NCBI GenBank assembly: GCA_024663395.1
Contig: JANFAH010000084.1
Coordinates: forward strand, 62,001-126,000
DNA: 64,000 nucleotides
Direction of reading: 5' to 3'
Source of the DNA: Pisolithus tinctorius
Taxonomy: Eukaryota > Basidiomycota > Agaricomycetes > Boletales > Pisolithaceae
Every line of letters begins with the position of its first letter. Within the stretch, counting starts at the first letter, position 1. The notes beneath the pieces were generated by a model. That model was given only the letters and a program-made list of their open reading frames with translations. It had not been told where the DNA came from and searched no databases. Shown here piece after piece: positions 45,701 through 56,833 of the stretch. A program made the translations under genes and the position numbers.

Positions 45701-47700
45701 TGACGTGGCATTCCTTGTGAAGGCCTAGTCACGTCTCGAACCGTATCCTTGATCGCATGCATAGTCTTGAAATGTTCTGAACTTCTGGAGCGCTACCGCA
45801 GTTGGTACGTCCGTTGCGTATCGTCCCGTTTGGGTCTAGGTATAAGCAGGCAAACGGTAGGCAGTTCATGTGTGTTCACGCGCTTCGATTGGGGCGATGT
45901 CCTGGAAATCGTGGATAATGCTTGACAGAAATGATCCGGGTGACAGCCATATACGTTTGCTTTGGTAGGTATTACCTACAGCGCCCGATAGTGAGTACTT
46001 CATACGGACGCAGAGACAGCGTGCGGATTTACTGGACCGTCGTAATGAAGCGATGGCTATCGACCTGAACTATCCCCGCCCATGTATTGCGGATGCGCTC
46101 CAAGCAGCCAAAGACTGCTGGGATAAATCTCCGCGGGTAGCGATTTGCGAGAGACGCTACAGCTTAGTGGACGAGTATGATCATTATGCACCCGTCTGCT
46201 CCATTCTAGATAGTGGCGTACCAAGGGCCAGCCCTCGGAGAGAAATATAAGGCGGGGCACGTTCCAATGCCTCGAGAAGCACGACCTACGGAGGGCGGCG
46301 CATCTTAGATGCCGAGAAGCACTCATTTCAGCAGAATTTCAGTAGGAATGCCTGATTATCCTTGTAATCTATCGATGTAGTTTCGTACCTGTTTTTGTCA
46401 CCGAACACGATATGAGCGGAACCAAGTAAAATATTCTCCATGAGGTGACATACCCTCCGCGTGGAAGTCTACTGTGTTTCGGCCATTCAGCAGGGAGAGA
46501 ATTTTGATGGAGAAATATTTGCACCCGTTAGATCGATATCAGACCCTGAAGGTATCGTAGCCTTCGCGTGGAGGTCCGCTGTGTTTCAGTCACTTGGTGG
46601 AGAGGAAAATTTCACGGCAGACGAACACTACACCTGCTAGACCGATTTTCCAACGGATAACGCTAAAGCTGCCCCTGACAGCTCAAAACACGACGCCTTC
46701 CCATCGAGTCGTAAAGGTATATCTGGCCATCGGATCTTGTCATCCGAAAATTAAGATAATACCGAGGTTTTGTTCCAGCCTGCTATAGAATTAGATGTCA
46801 TGGGTGGATGGAGGGTTGCCTAATCAAAAAAAAAAAAAGTCGGCTTGAGCGATGAGTAAAAGTTGGGGTTAGAGAGCGACCCTCATAATCAGCTTACTAT
46901 TATGCTGGATGACCCCCCGGCTGTACTCCACGGCTCGTTTGCGGCAGAAGGGTAGACCAGGAAAGCCCGAACAGATTGTAGATAGCTGAAGGCTACTGAG
47001 AAGGATAGAACCGGCGATTTTGTTTTCTGTCGAACAAGCGCTCAGCGAACGCCTGTCCCATCCTCTCCATCTTCTTCTCATCCACAGACACGTTCATTCT
47101 GGCCAAACGACTCCCCTCCTCCATCCCCCGCCCCCCCTTCCGCCCGAGTGGGAAATTTGCAAAACCGTTTAGTCTGCCAACGCGGGGATTAATATATAAG
47201 TGAAGGGACCGTGCCTAGACCCTCGACGAACTCGGAAATTGGAGTATTTATGCATCCGTAGTCGTCAGGTTTGCGAACTCTGTAGATCTGAACCCCGTGA
47301 GTGAGTAGGTCACCCAACCTGAATCATCACGTACACTCGTGGCATGGATACCCTCTGCTAGAATGAGAACTACATCATGTTTATAGACTGCTGCAACATA
47401 CACAATGCCAGGGTAAAGCTGTAAGCTTGCAACGGCTGTGTTGAAATTTCCAAGGGAGGCCTGAATCGGACAAACGGAACAAACAGCCTTGAACACGTAT
47501 GTAACTCCGCACGTGCAAAATTGAACCCGCTAGAACTTGGGCAATTCAAGTCCTGACAGCACTGGGACTGAAAGAAAACTTATGGAACAAAACATTCTAG
47601 TGCTGGAATTGGAAACGCGCGCGATTTGAAATGTGCATTATGAACCTCTACAGACATTGGTTTATAGGCACGATCTAACTTCCATCGAGGAAGGAGCACT
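45700..47700 (-). repeat. repeat unit A4 (truncated, about 2 kb)
   Basis: Sequence homologous to A3 from the zinc-finger gene (45,720-46,050) to the VVLILAEGIHATSV block near 47,340-47,400. It is shorter than A1-A3 because of internal losses. Confidence 0.65.
45730..46045 (-). pseudogene. zinc-finger gene, subfamily A, copy 4 (decayed)
   Basis: The microexon region (KYSLSGA by homology) and part of the last exon (PFACLYLDPNGT, NCGSAPE) are recognisable. An 8-base duplication of GAACTTCT-type sequence near 45,780 shifts the frame, the second finger is missing, the first intron is shortened to about 25 bp, and the start ATG is lost. This is clearly a pseudogene. Confidence 0.7.
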
Positions 47701-47754
47701 ATCAGAATCCTAAGTATTTCGTCGTACTGAACCTGCAGCTTGTAGATCGTAGCT
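46046..47754. other. remainder of unit A4, no gene found
   Basis: Only relics shared with the other A units are visible. A run of about 13 A residues lies near 46,827. Confidence 0.4.
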
Positions 47755-48548
47755 TTAATTTCCCTCTAAAGGGAATACATGAGCGCCAGATTCGACGTGT
47801 TGTCTGTTGATGCTATTCACATCCAAGATCGGCAGACCCATTTGTCCTACGTCTTTAGGGGAGCTGTGTAAGGACGATCCCCTTATGTGTCCGAGGTGCT
47901 TCTCGCGGATGTGACGCACAAAATTGTGACGTTTAAGAAGTTTGCGACACCTCATCCAATTGCAAGGAATATATTCCGTGCGGGACTTCCCCTTGACACC
48001 GTGACTAGCGAAGTGCTCTGAGACAGTGGCACAGGTGATCATCCGCAAACACTGAGTCCCGTTTGCAGAAACACGGAGGCAGCGCATTCGCGGGCACTTG
48101 GCATAAATCTTTGCCTGCAAAGATGCGATCAACCAGATGTGCAGCGTGAAAGTCCGTGAATAAGGAACTGTTGCTTACATGACTTGGGCACCTTGTATCA
48201 GAGTTTGCCTTGTACCTGCTGTTCACTTCCTGTGCCAAATTTTGAGCAGTAGCGACACATCTTTGCGATGGTTCCCACGCTGCATCTCTAGAGATGCCGC
48301 CAACCATGTACGACGTGTTAGAATGCTGTTCAAGCTGCTGGTGAAAGCGCCCGTCACAAAGCGCGGTCAACCAAGACATGGCGAGACGGCGTATGATCGA
48401 CACCGCTCACCTCTCCGGAATTGGAAGTACTAGCATGGGTACTAGGAGCTTGGGTACATGCCGTACTCTGAACCATCCCATGAGCAGCAGGGGATACGTC
48501 ATTCGGAATTACGTACAACTGGGCTCGGGCAGTACTCGACAATGCCAT
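47755..48548 (-). CDS. zinc-finger protein, subfamily B, copy 2 (intact)
   Basis: Three exons, 48411-48548, 48179-48337 and 47755-48114 (138, 159 and 360 nt), all with phase 0 introns, give 218 residues. Exon 1 starts MALSSTARAQLYVIPNDVSP. Exon 2 contains NTSYMVGGISRDAAWEPS and AQNLAQEVNSRYKAN. Exon 3 carries KCPRMRCLRVSANGTQC, TCATVSEHFASHGVK, IPCNWMRCRKLLKRHNFVRH and REKHLGHIRGSS, followed by a tail of about 40 residues that subfamily A lacks. The second finger is of the same kind as in subfamily A. I do not recognise the protein beyond this. Its relative at 22.5 kb shares exon order but has a damaged 5' end. Confidence 0.72.
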
Positions 48549-49690
48549 GTGACGAGTCGACCAAGCCCCCTTCACGAGGATGGGTATACTTGTCAGACCC
48601 AAACCAGAAAGAAGATCAAAATCAATCTTATGACTCACCTGGGTTACCCGTCTCAACGTACTGTGAATTGGTAGGCACCAATGTGATGGGATTCTATCCA
48701 GATGCTGAGCACACGGAAAATGGTCTCCGGAAATATACAGATCGAACCTGTCCCGGTCCTAAAGCGTTGCCAAGCGTGTACGATTTACTTGTTAGGCTTG
48801 TCAGCAACGGCGAAAAGGTGTATAGGAGTAGGGACGTACCGATTGATCAAGTTCGCATGCATGGATGAACGACCGGATGGGGGACGTTTGTATTCCACGA
48901 GTAAGCCCTCATATATACGTCTCTTAAATATGCCAGACCATGCCAGATCTACATTTTGCGCGGAGGCCTCTGGAGGGCTCTCTGGAGGGGTCCTAATAGA
49001 CGGCGGTGGGATTAGTATTGAGGCCTCCACCAACGTACGAACCAACCTCAACTGCGGCTCTATTCAACCCTGGATTAGCAAAGAATCATTTCCGCTTTCT
49101 ACACAGAAAAGATTCGGCAGTAGAACCCGACGGTACGTTGGTTAAGATTGGCACCCTCGGCTTGCAGATCTAGTATAGTAGTTTCATATCATGGCGCGGT
49201 CGGCAGCGACGTGTCTGGTCGATGGATGAACATTCCAAAGGCTTACGATGAATTTTTTCTCTCTGTGTCAGGATGCTGGAACAAGGCACTTGGCGCCGCA
49301 TACACATACTCCGCTGGCGGTCCAACACAGATGCCGTCTAGGTTCCCACCTGTTTACCAGGGATCGATGGAGTGCTCCTCGTCAAGGTCCGAATATCAAG
49401 CGAAATGAACGACAGCTTTGGCTGGGCCCTCCATGGAGGGCCGCCACCAACTGGGCCGTGAACACGAGATGTGAGTCTTGGAAGAGAAACGTTCGAGCGC
49501 TGGGAGCAAGTTCATTGGGCGCCACCACCAACATACATGCATGTGCTGTATGTAAAATGGCCACAGTCCTGCCAGCGTGTGAAGTCCTGCAATTGGTGCA
49601 TGTACTCATCGTCGGGTTCCTAGTGATTAGAGGAATTAGACGGAGGCGGCGGTTTTCCGTATAAGCCTACCTTTGCATTCCATCTGTCAG
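47755..49690 (-). repeat. repeat unit B2
   Basis: This is homologous to 22,539-24,640, including the gene and its upstream sequence, for example CAGACCAT and CTGGAGGGGTC near 48,930-48,990 against 23,700-23,750. It directly follows unit A4, just as B1 directly follows A2. Confidence 0.65.
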
Positions 49691-49874
49691 CCCACTGCGA
49701 ACAAATTTATGAGGCGATCAGAGTACGACACGCTCAACCGATGCTATCAACTCAGCGTATTGAGCAGACCTGGGGTGGCGTGGCTGTGCACGCCACCTTG
49801 GACTGCGTACCGCTGCACAGTGGCTGGCTTGCGCACCCCTTGCAAGTACTGTGATTCTTTTGTTTCGTTCCCTC
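48549..49874. other. upstream part of unit B2 and boundary to the DNM1 gene
   Basis: Frames on the plus strand (48,702-49,145, 49,248-49,664) have no domain and overlap repeat sequence. The last 180 bases are presumably the DNM1 promoter, so its upstream region abuts the repeat island. Confidence 0.45.
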
Positions 49875-52524
49875 ATGTCCGCCTCATCGACCATGTCAAC
49901 TGGCCTTGGCCATGAAATTGTCTCCGTCATCAATAAGCTCCAGGACGTGTTCAGTACTATTGGCTCATCAGGCTCGCAAATAGACCTCCCGCAGATTTGC
50001 GTACTGGGCAGCCAGAGTAGTGGAAAGAGCAGTGTTCTCGAGAACATCGTAGGGCGAGACTTTTTGCCCCGTGGAACGGGCATCGTTACACGACGGCCGT
50101 TGGTCCTGCAGCTCATCCATCGACCTGCTCCCGCTTCGCAGCCGAATGGCACACCAGGCTCGTCCAATCTAGCTTCCTTCGTCATCGAGTAGTGCTGACA
50201 CTCCCTAAAAGTGAAAATGAATGGCCCAGACAAATTCGCAAATGAGCACGAGTGGGGCGAATTCCTCCATCTCCCAGGTCAGAAGTTTTACGATTTCTCC
50301 AAAATTCGAGAAGAAATCGTTCGTGATACTGAGGCCAAGACGGGGCGCAATGCTGGCATATCTCCACAGCCTATTAACCTACGTATCTTCTCGCCCAACG
50401 TTCTAACCCTCACCCTCGTCGACTTGCCGGGATTGACCAAGGTCCCTGTGGGTGACCAGCCCAAGGACATCGAGAAACAGATCAAGGACATGCTTGTGAA
50501 ATATATCTCCCGACCCTCGTGCATTATCCTTGCGGTCACCGCAGCCAACACTGACTTGGCCAACTCAGATGGTCTGAAGCTAGCACGTGAGGTTGACCCA
50601 GAAGGCACGCGGACAATTGGCGTCCTAACCAAGGTGGACCTCATGTACGTTGCTGCGGATTGACCACGAGACGCCGACTCTTACTGTTTCCAACCAGGGA
50701 TCAAGGAACTGATGTCGTCGATATCCTTGCTGGCCGCGTCATCCCTCTTCGACTCGGCTACGTGCCGGTCGTTAATCGGGGCCAGCGCGATATTGATACT
50801 TCCAAGTCGATCTCTGCTGCTCTGGAGGCTGAACGCCAGTTTTTTGAAAACCATCCATCATATAAAGGGAAGGCCCCATACTGCGGGACGCCCTTCCTTG
50901 CTCGTAAACTCAATATGGTACGTTTGTGAGGGTATAACGCTGATCATCTGTCTTGACGCGTTCCTCAGATTCTTATGCAACACATCCGCGCAACCCTTCC
51001 CGACATCAAAGCCCGCATATCACAGCAACTTGCAAAATTCAATGCCGAACTGGCTTCGCTGGGTGGTCCAATGGGCGACTCGTCGGGCAATGTCGTCCTC
51101 TCTGTCATTACAGAGTTCACGAACGAGTTCCGCACTGTCATTGATGGTAACACAAACGACCTTTCTCTGAATGAACTTAGTGGAGGTGCTCGTATCAGTT
51201 TCGTGTTTCATGAACTCTTCAATCATGGTGTAAGAAGTATCGACCCATTCGATCAAGTCAAAGATGGAGACATCAGGACAATCCTTTATAACTCATCTGT
51301 GAGTGTTCGTCATGCCAGGGCGAACCCTATCTGACTAGGTTTTAGGGGTCGACACCATCGTTATTTGTGGGCACCCAAGCCTTCGAGGTCATCATCAAGC
51401 AACAGATCAAGCGATTGGAGGAGCCCGGATTGAAATGTTGTCAGCTAATCTACGACGAGCTTATTCGGATTCTTGGGCAATTGCTCCAGAAGATCGTACG
51501 TCCATTTGTTTGTGACATAGGATTGAATTCGCCAGCTAAATACATCAATTGAACAGCAAATGTTCCGGCGCTTCCCGGCACTCAAGGACCGTTTCAACTC
51601 TGTGGTCGTTAACTTCTTCAAGACTGCCATGAACCCTACGACAAAGCTGGTGTCAGATATGGTTGCGTACGTATGAATTATTATTTTGTGGTTGCATTCT
51701 TTGAGTTCAGGACGGTCGACAGTATGCAAGCATGCTACGTAAACACGACGCACCCAGATTTCCTTGGTGGTCATAAGGTGTGTCCTTCTGGCTGGCGACA
51801 CGAATGGCGTTTTTGAGCAGTTCCAGGCCATGGCAATCGTTCAAGATCGCTTGAATGTCAACAAGCCTCCGACGCCGCAACCGGATGCGAAATCCAACAG
51901 GCTTGCTGCGAGTCACAATAGTCGCGATCTCGATGTCGAACCCAAGAAAGATGAGCCCAGTTTCTTTGGGTCGTTCTTCTCTTCGGCAAAGAAGGGACAA
52001 TCAAAGAAGGCTGGGCCTGTTATGGAGGCGGTGAGTATCTTGAGAAATGTACATCCTTGGAACGGTGGTTAATTGGATTCTCGGCAGCCACCTCCAGTTA
52101 TTAGACCGCAATCCGCACTGAGTGATCGAGAGACCATGGAAACCGAAGTGATCAGTATGTCTTGCCAAATTAGCAGACATCGGAGGTCGTGAACTAACTG
52201 GGCACGCGCAGAACTTCTTATTAATTCCTACTTCAATATCGTGAAGAGGGAGATGATAGATATGGTCCCCAAAGCCATCGTCTACACGCTCGTGAACCAC
52301 TCCAAAGAGAATCTTCAACGCGAGTTGTTGCAAGAGCTCTACAAGCCTGATGTCCTGGATGACTTGCTGAAGGAGAGCGAGTTTGTCGTTAACCGTCGGA
52401 AAGAGGTGGCCACTATGGTAGTCGCACTCAACAAGGCGGAAGAGTGAGTGTTTCTGTTACGGTTTTCTTTCCTTGTTGCACGTGCTGATCACTACCGCTC
52501 TACAGAATCGTCGCCGGCGTCTAG
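49875..52524 (+). CDS. DNM1: Dynamin-related GTPase DNM1 (mitochondrial and peroxisomal fission)
   Basis: The start at 49875 gives [20 protein letters not shown]. The GTPase domain shows [20 protein letters not shown] (P-loop), the switch [22 protein letters not shown], and TKVDLMDQGTD. The stalk has [35 protein letters not shown] and [18 protein letters not shown] variable insert ([29 protein letters not shown]) precedes the GTPase effector domain, [20 protein letters not shown] to [14 protein letters not shown], where it stops. There is no PH or proline-rich domain, so it is the Dnm1/Drp1 type rather than endocytic dynamin or Vps1. About ten introns are spliced with GT..AG ends except one near 50,158-50,211, which needs either a GC..AG intron or an indel. 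Confidence 0.92.
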
Positions 52525-52821
52525 TCGCGCTAGTCAGATATTCCTATGGATGACCATGGTTGTGTGGGATCGCATGTACCCTCGTACAATACCCACTCTT
52601 TTCTGTTGTATGTTTCGCATGGCGTGTAGATAGGACCGTGGCAATCTTCACAGTTTCTTTCTGATACGGTCCGCGAGGTCGATCTAATCGGTTCGTTTGT
52701 TGAATAGATAACAAGAATGGCCACAACTGTACGCGGTATGTAGGGAAGAAACACATGGATGTACGTTCTGCTCTCACAACTTTTCCCCCTTAATCCAATA
52801 TACGGCATCCAATGGCAACTT

Positions 52822-53406
52822 TCAGCCGAGGTTGAGGCGGAAGATGTCATTGTACCTATGGTTGTCAGTATGGCGGGCGGAATGCGTTCTAGATAACTTA
52901 CACGTAAAAACTATTGTCGCTCGATACCAGGTGGAACACCTGGCTGAATGGAATAGGATTGTCTTCGTCGACCTGTCAAAAAAAAAACACTCGTAAGTGA
53001 GTCGGAAGAGATATTTGGATGCAAACGGTACACCTTGAGGAATCCGGTCACGCTGACGATCAGGTTGGTGTTGGGCCAAGACGGCTGTGCGTCCATTGTG
53101 ACGACTTGATGTTGGACCTTCGTAAAGGGTAATGTCTGTGATGGATGGGGTGGCAAACGAGGTCGTGAATGCGCTGCGATGGACGCACGGTAAGTTTCTC
53201 GACTATCGCTTGGACACCTAGTATTTGTTTCCCCTCCCATGTCAGCATAGATTCGGGTCTCTGGCGTTCATCGATGATCAGCGATCGAGAGGATCGTGGT
53301 GTGTATATGCCGTGCTCACGTATAGCGCAGCCAGCTGGCTTCGGTCGTTGCCGAAGGTCTGATAGTAGAAATCGGTGAAGTGCTTTGCGATGACGTTGAC
53401 GTCCAT
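52822..53406 (-). CDS. NTF2: Nuclear transport factor 2
   Basis: Five exons from 53406 read MDVNVIAKHFTDFYYQTFGN, DRSQLAALYRPESMLTWEG, KQILGVQAIVEKLT, LPFTKVQHQVVTMDAQPS, NTNLIVSVTGFLKVDEDNPI, FSQVFHLVSSDNSFYVYN and DIFRLNLG. This is the full-length NTF2 fold of about 125 residues with the conserved cone-shaped pocket sequence. NTF2 carries RanGDP back into the nucleus. The introns are short and regular; one acceptor lies behind a run of about nine T residues (minus strand) near 52,979. Confidence 0.92.
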
Positions 53407-53580
53407 GGCCACGTAGGTCTAGTTGGGAGGCAGAGAGAGTACCGACGAGGTGGATGTTACGATGGTAGTACTATAATCTATTAGCTGTGGCCCACTGCCC
53501 TCCCTAGATATTCCTAATTGGGCAGATCGCCTGTTAGCATTTTCTCATTGGCTGCAGTAGCCGATTTCAGCGTAGGGCAT

Positions 53581-55079
53581 ATGGCAGCGGTCTCAGCCAG
53601 CCAGACAGTTGCCAATCACCCCTCAAGAAGCCCTCCGATGTCTGAGCTACCCCGTCCGACGATGCGCAGAAAGAGCTCTGCACAGAATCTCTTGACGTCT
53701 TTCAAGACGCCTGCTGGTCCATCGGGCTCCGGGGGTAGCATGTCTGCTGCTACTGGTGCTGCCTTTGCTGCTGCTGCTGCTGTTGCCGCACAGACACAAT
53801 CGCCCAACATTCCACCCGGCAGGGAGTGGGACGGCCAGTCCGTGCACTCAGACACACTTTCATCGACAGCGGCCCTCGTCGGCAATGGCACGCCCGTCAT
53901 CGCCCAGGGCACTTCCGTCGAGTATCTACGTGACTTGGTGCAGAAGAGAATCATTACACTGACATACATGCGCACTGTCCACGAAGGGTGTGTCTATGAC
54001 TGTTTATCTCCGCACTCAGAACTCGAATGTCTTCTCAGGCGAAGTGATTGGTTTCACACGATTATGATGTCTCGCACCGAACTCGACAAGGTGTTTAACA
54101 ACATAACGATGAAGAAACGGTCAGTGGAATGACCGACGACTATGCTTGCTTGCTAAGAGGTCCCTACGACAGGACACACCGCTTCGCTACCCTTGCCATG
54201 TCACTGTCCAATCTCCTCGACATCCCTCAAGCACAAGATTATTTACGCGGGTTGCTGAACACCATGAACGAGTACGATCAAGCTAAGGAGGAACCTGACA
54301 AACCCAAAATCGTGATTCCGCCTCTTTAATTGCATTTCGTTTTATCCCGCCCTTACGCCATCCGTAGCGTTTATTCCGCCCGAAAGTTGCCAAACGACAA
54401 GCTGCAGGCGGCTTTGCGGAATACAACGTTCCGTTTTCTGACGGGACGGAAGCTTCATACCTTGTCTCGCCACATATAGTTTGTGCCTTTTCCTTCTCCT
54501 TGTCAGTCAAGCGTCCTGACTGAGACTTGCACCAACAGCCCTTTCCTCTCGATTATCACCAGACATTGCTATCCCTTTTAGATGTTATCTCGGAAGTGTA
54601 CAATAAAATTTCTCGCATTCTTGGTCCTTCACCGTTTTCCAACTCAGGGCAGCATATGATGGGTCCGCTTGGACTTCTGGCTCCTCACCCGGGTGTATCA
54701 TACTTGTTTTCTGGTCAGGACTCTTTACAACGACCTACGGATGACGGTGATGGGAGTCTGTGGGGAATAGCGAATGCTCACACTACCAGCCACGGGTACG
54801 GAGGCGCTATGGGCAGTCCACCCCCAAGTTGGACTCCAGCCCTCGGAGATACGCTCCTGAAGGTGGATGCCAAGTTTAAGGTATGCTTTACATTTAAATT
54901 TCCTGTGCAGATATTTCCAACAAAATGAACAGAAGATCACATCTACGCTCCTAAAAGAGTTAGATGCAGTTGCACGGAACGGAATCAAGGACGAATTGGC
55001 GTCCCTCGATCCCTTACTTCGGAACGTCACCAGCCCGGTGGATGTGCGGGAACAGTATGACTTTGAGGGACATTTGTGA
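53581..55079 (+). CDS. conserved-looking fungal protein of unknown function
   Basis: The start may be 53,581 or, more likely, 53,638 (MSELPRPTMRRKSSAQNLLT). The first exon ends in an Ala-rich stretch and VEYLRDLVQKRIITLTYMRT. Splicing then gives HEGRSDWFHTIMMSRTELDK, RFATLAMSLSNLLDIPQAQD, YLRGLLNTMNEYDQAKEE, RLFRPKVAKRQAAGGFAEYN, PLDYHQTLLSLLDVISEVYN, HPGVSYLFSGQDSL, and a last exon KITSTLLKELDAVARNGI to VREQYDFEGHL. The helical central part and clean phase-consistent introns show a real gene of roughly 430 residues, but I do not recognise its family. It lies between NTF2 (divergent) and RAD18 (same strand). Confidence 0.75.
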
Positions 55080-55297
55080 CTTCAGCTTCATCTTACGGAC
55101 ATTTGGATTGTGTATTATGCTCTGTACTACTAATACTACTATGCTGTATGCTCTCTCAAGTACTGCTTATAACGCGACCTGTCACGTAGGCAGGTCACGC
55201 TGTCACACCATCATTCGCGCTTAGTACTACCGCGTCTGCCCCTCTCTACTCAAATCTACACCATATCTACTAAATTATACTGGCCAAGCCCACGAAA

Positions 55298-56833
55298 ATG
55301 CCTACAAACAACTTACAGGCGCTTCTGTCCGCTGACATATCTGACCCGACGGATTTCCCGACCAACGAACTTCGCCAGCTTGATGCAAGCTTTCGTTGCA
55401 CGATTTGCGGCGAATTCTATGATGCACCGGTGATACTCGCTTGTGGCCACTGCTTCTGCTCGCTCGTATGCCCTCTTCTAATTTTCTGTATTACCCAGAC
55501 TTGCTTATGATAACAACAGTGCATACGAGAGCACATTGTGAGAGAGACTCAGTGTCCAAATTGCCGCAAATCAACAGCAGAGGCCCATTTTAGACTGAAT
55601 CCCGCACTCGAAGAGGCTGTGGAAGCATGGAAGAGGTCACGGTAAGAATTTACGTGCTCGTTCACAAGTATTAGCTCCTATGTCCGGCAATGTAGCCCAA
55701 TAGTGCTCCAATTGTCGAAAGAAGAGCAATGTCGTATTGAATCATACAGCCATGTTGACACCCAGAAAACACCAACACGCACGCGCCCGCCGAATAATAA
55801 TAATACAGCAAAGCGGAAACGACGGGCACGTTCCGAGAGTTCAGACTCTGAGATCATCCATGTCGCAGGACCCTCCAATTCGAAAGCGTCAAGCGAGGTT
55901 GTAGACTCCTCACCAGCGCCAGCTTATGATAGGAGACCCTCAAAACGGAGGGACACTGAGCCGTCGTCTGACATTGGGGAAGAGGAGTTGGAACGTAAGT
56001 CGTCCAGTACAGGAAAGCAATTTTGACTGAATTTGATGGCTTCAGCAGATTCTCTGATCAGCTGCCCCATATGTGGCAGGTTGGTTGAGTACCAGCTTAT
56101 TAATGGTCACATCGACGGACCCGACTGCGGTAACAGCAAAGCTGCACCGAAGTCTAACACTCAAGTACCAAATTCCGGTGCAAGAAATGAGTGGTCGAAG
56201 ATCCTGGGTAAAAGTTCCTTGAAGAAGGGTAAAAACAAGGAGAGCAGGTGAGGCTTACTGATTAGTTGAGCTTCGCCAGAGTTTGACATCTCGACGAAAC
56301 CTGGAAGTGATTCGGATGGCATAATGGAACGCTTACCAAAGGTGTCATATGCCGTACTCAAGGACAAAGTACTAAAAGATTTGCTACTTTCTCAGAGGTT
56401 GCCAACAACTGGTGACCGATTCACTTGGATAGCTAGGCACCAAAGGTATGTTTTGAAGGATAGTCAAGTAGAGACGCTGATCGTCCTCTAGATGGGTGAT
56501 GATGTATAATGCGAATCTTGACAAATCAGAGGGGAATCGCAAGGGGTTAGCAGAGTTGCGCAATGAACTCAAGAGATGGGAAGAAGATCGGAAGATATCC
56601 AAAAGGATCGTCGAGGATGTTATCGCACATGAGGTGAATTTAATCCTGGAGTCGTCACTTGACGTGGCATTGATGGGACATGGCAGACGGCTTATCGTGC
56701 TGACTTCCAGCGATTGGTGGAGGAAGCGCGCCGGACTAGGGCAACTCCTGTAACAAATTCGCTGCCACATGCTCTGCAAGGTCCACAGGACAATTGCAAA
56801 CAAACTATCGTAGATGATTCCGAGGAGGACTGA
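55298..56833 (+). CDS. RAD18: E3 ubiquitin ligase RAD18
   Basis: The start at 55298 gives MPTNNLQALLSADISDPTDF. A RING finger is split by an intron: FRCTICGEFYDAPVILACGH and CFCSL, then CIREHIVRETQCPNCRKST. A Ser/Lys-rich linker leads to a UBZ4-type finger ISCPICGRLVEYQLINGHID with GPDC. A SAP domain reads PKVSYAVLKDKVLKDLLLSQ, RLPTTGDRFTWIARHQRWVM, MYNANLDKS. The last exon, after an intron at about 56,634-56,688, encodes TAYRADFQRLVEEARRTRAT and an acidic end SEED-like (stop 56,831-56,833). The RING, UBZ and SAP order is diagnostic of Rad18, which with Rad6 monoubiquitinates PCNA in post-replication repair. Confidence 0.93.

Noticed and set aside
48378..48868. Overlapping plus-strand frames of about 100-136 codons
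   Set aside because: They overlap exon 1 and the upstream region of the intact minus-strand zinc-finger gene and have no splice logic of their own.
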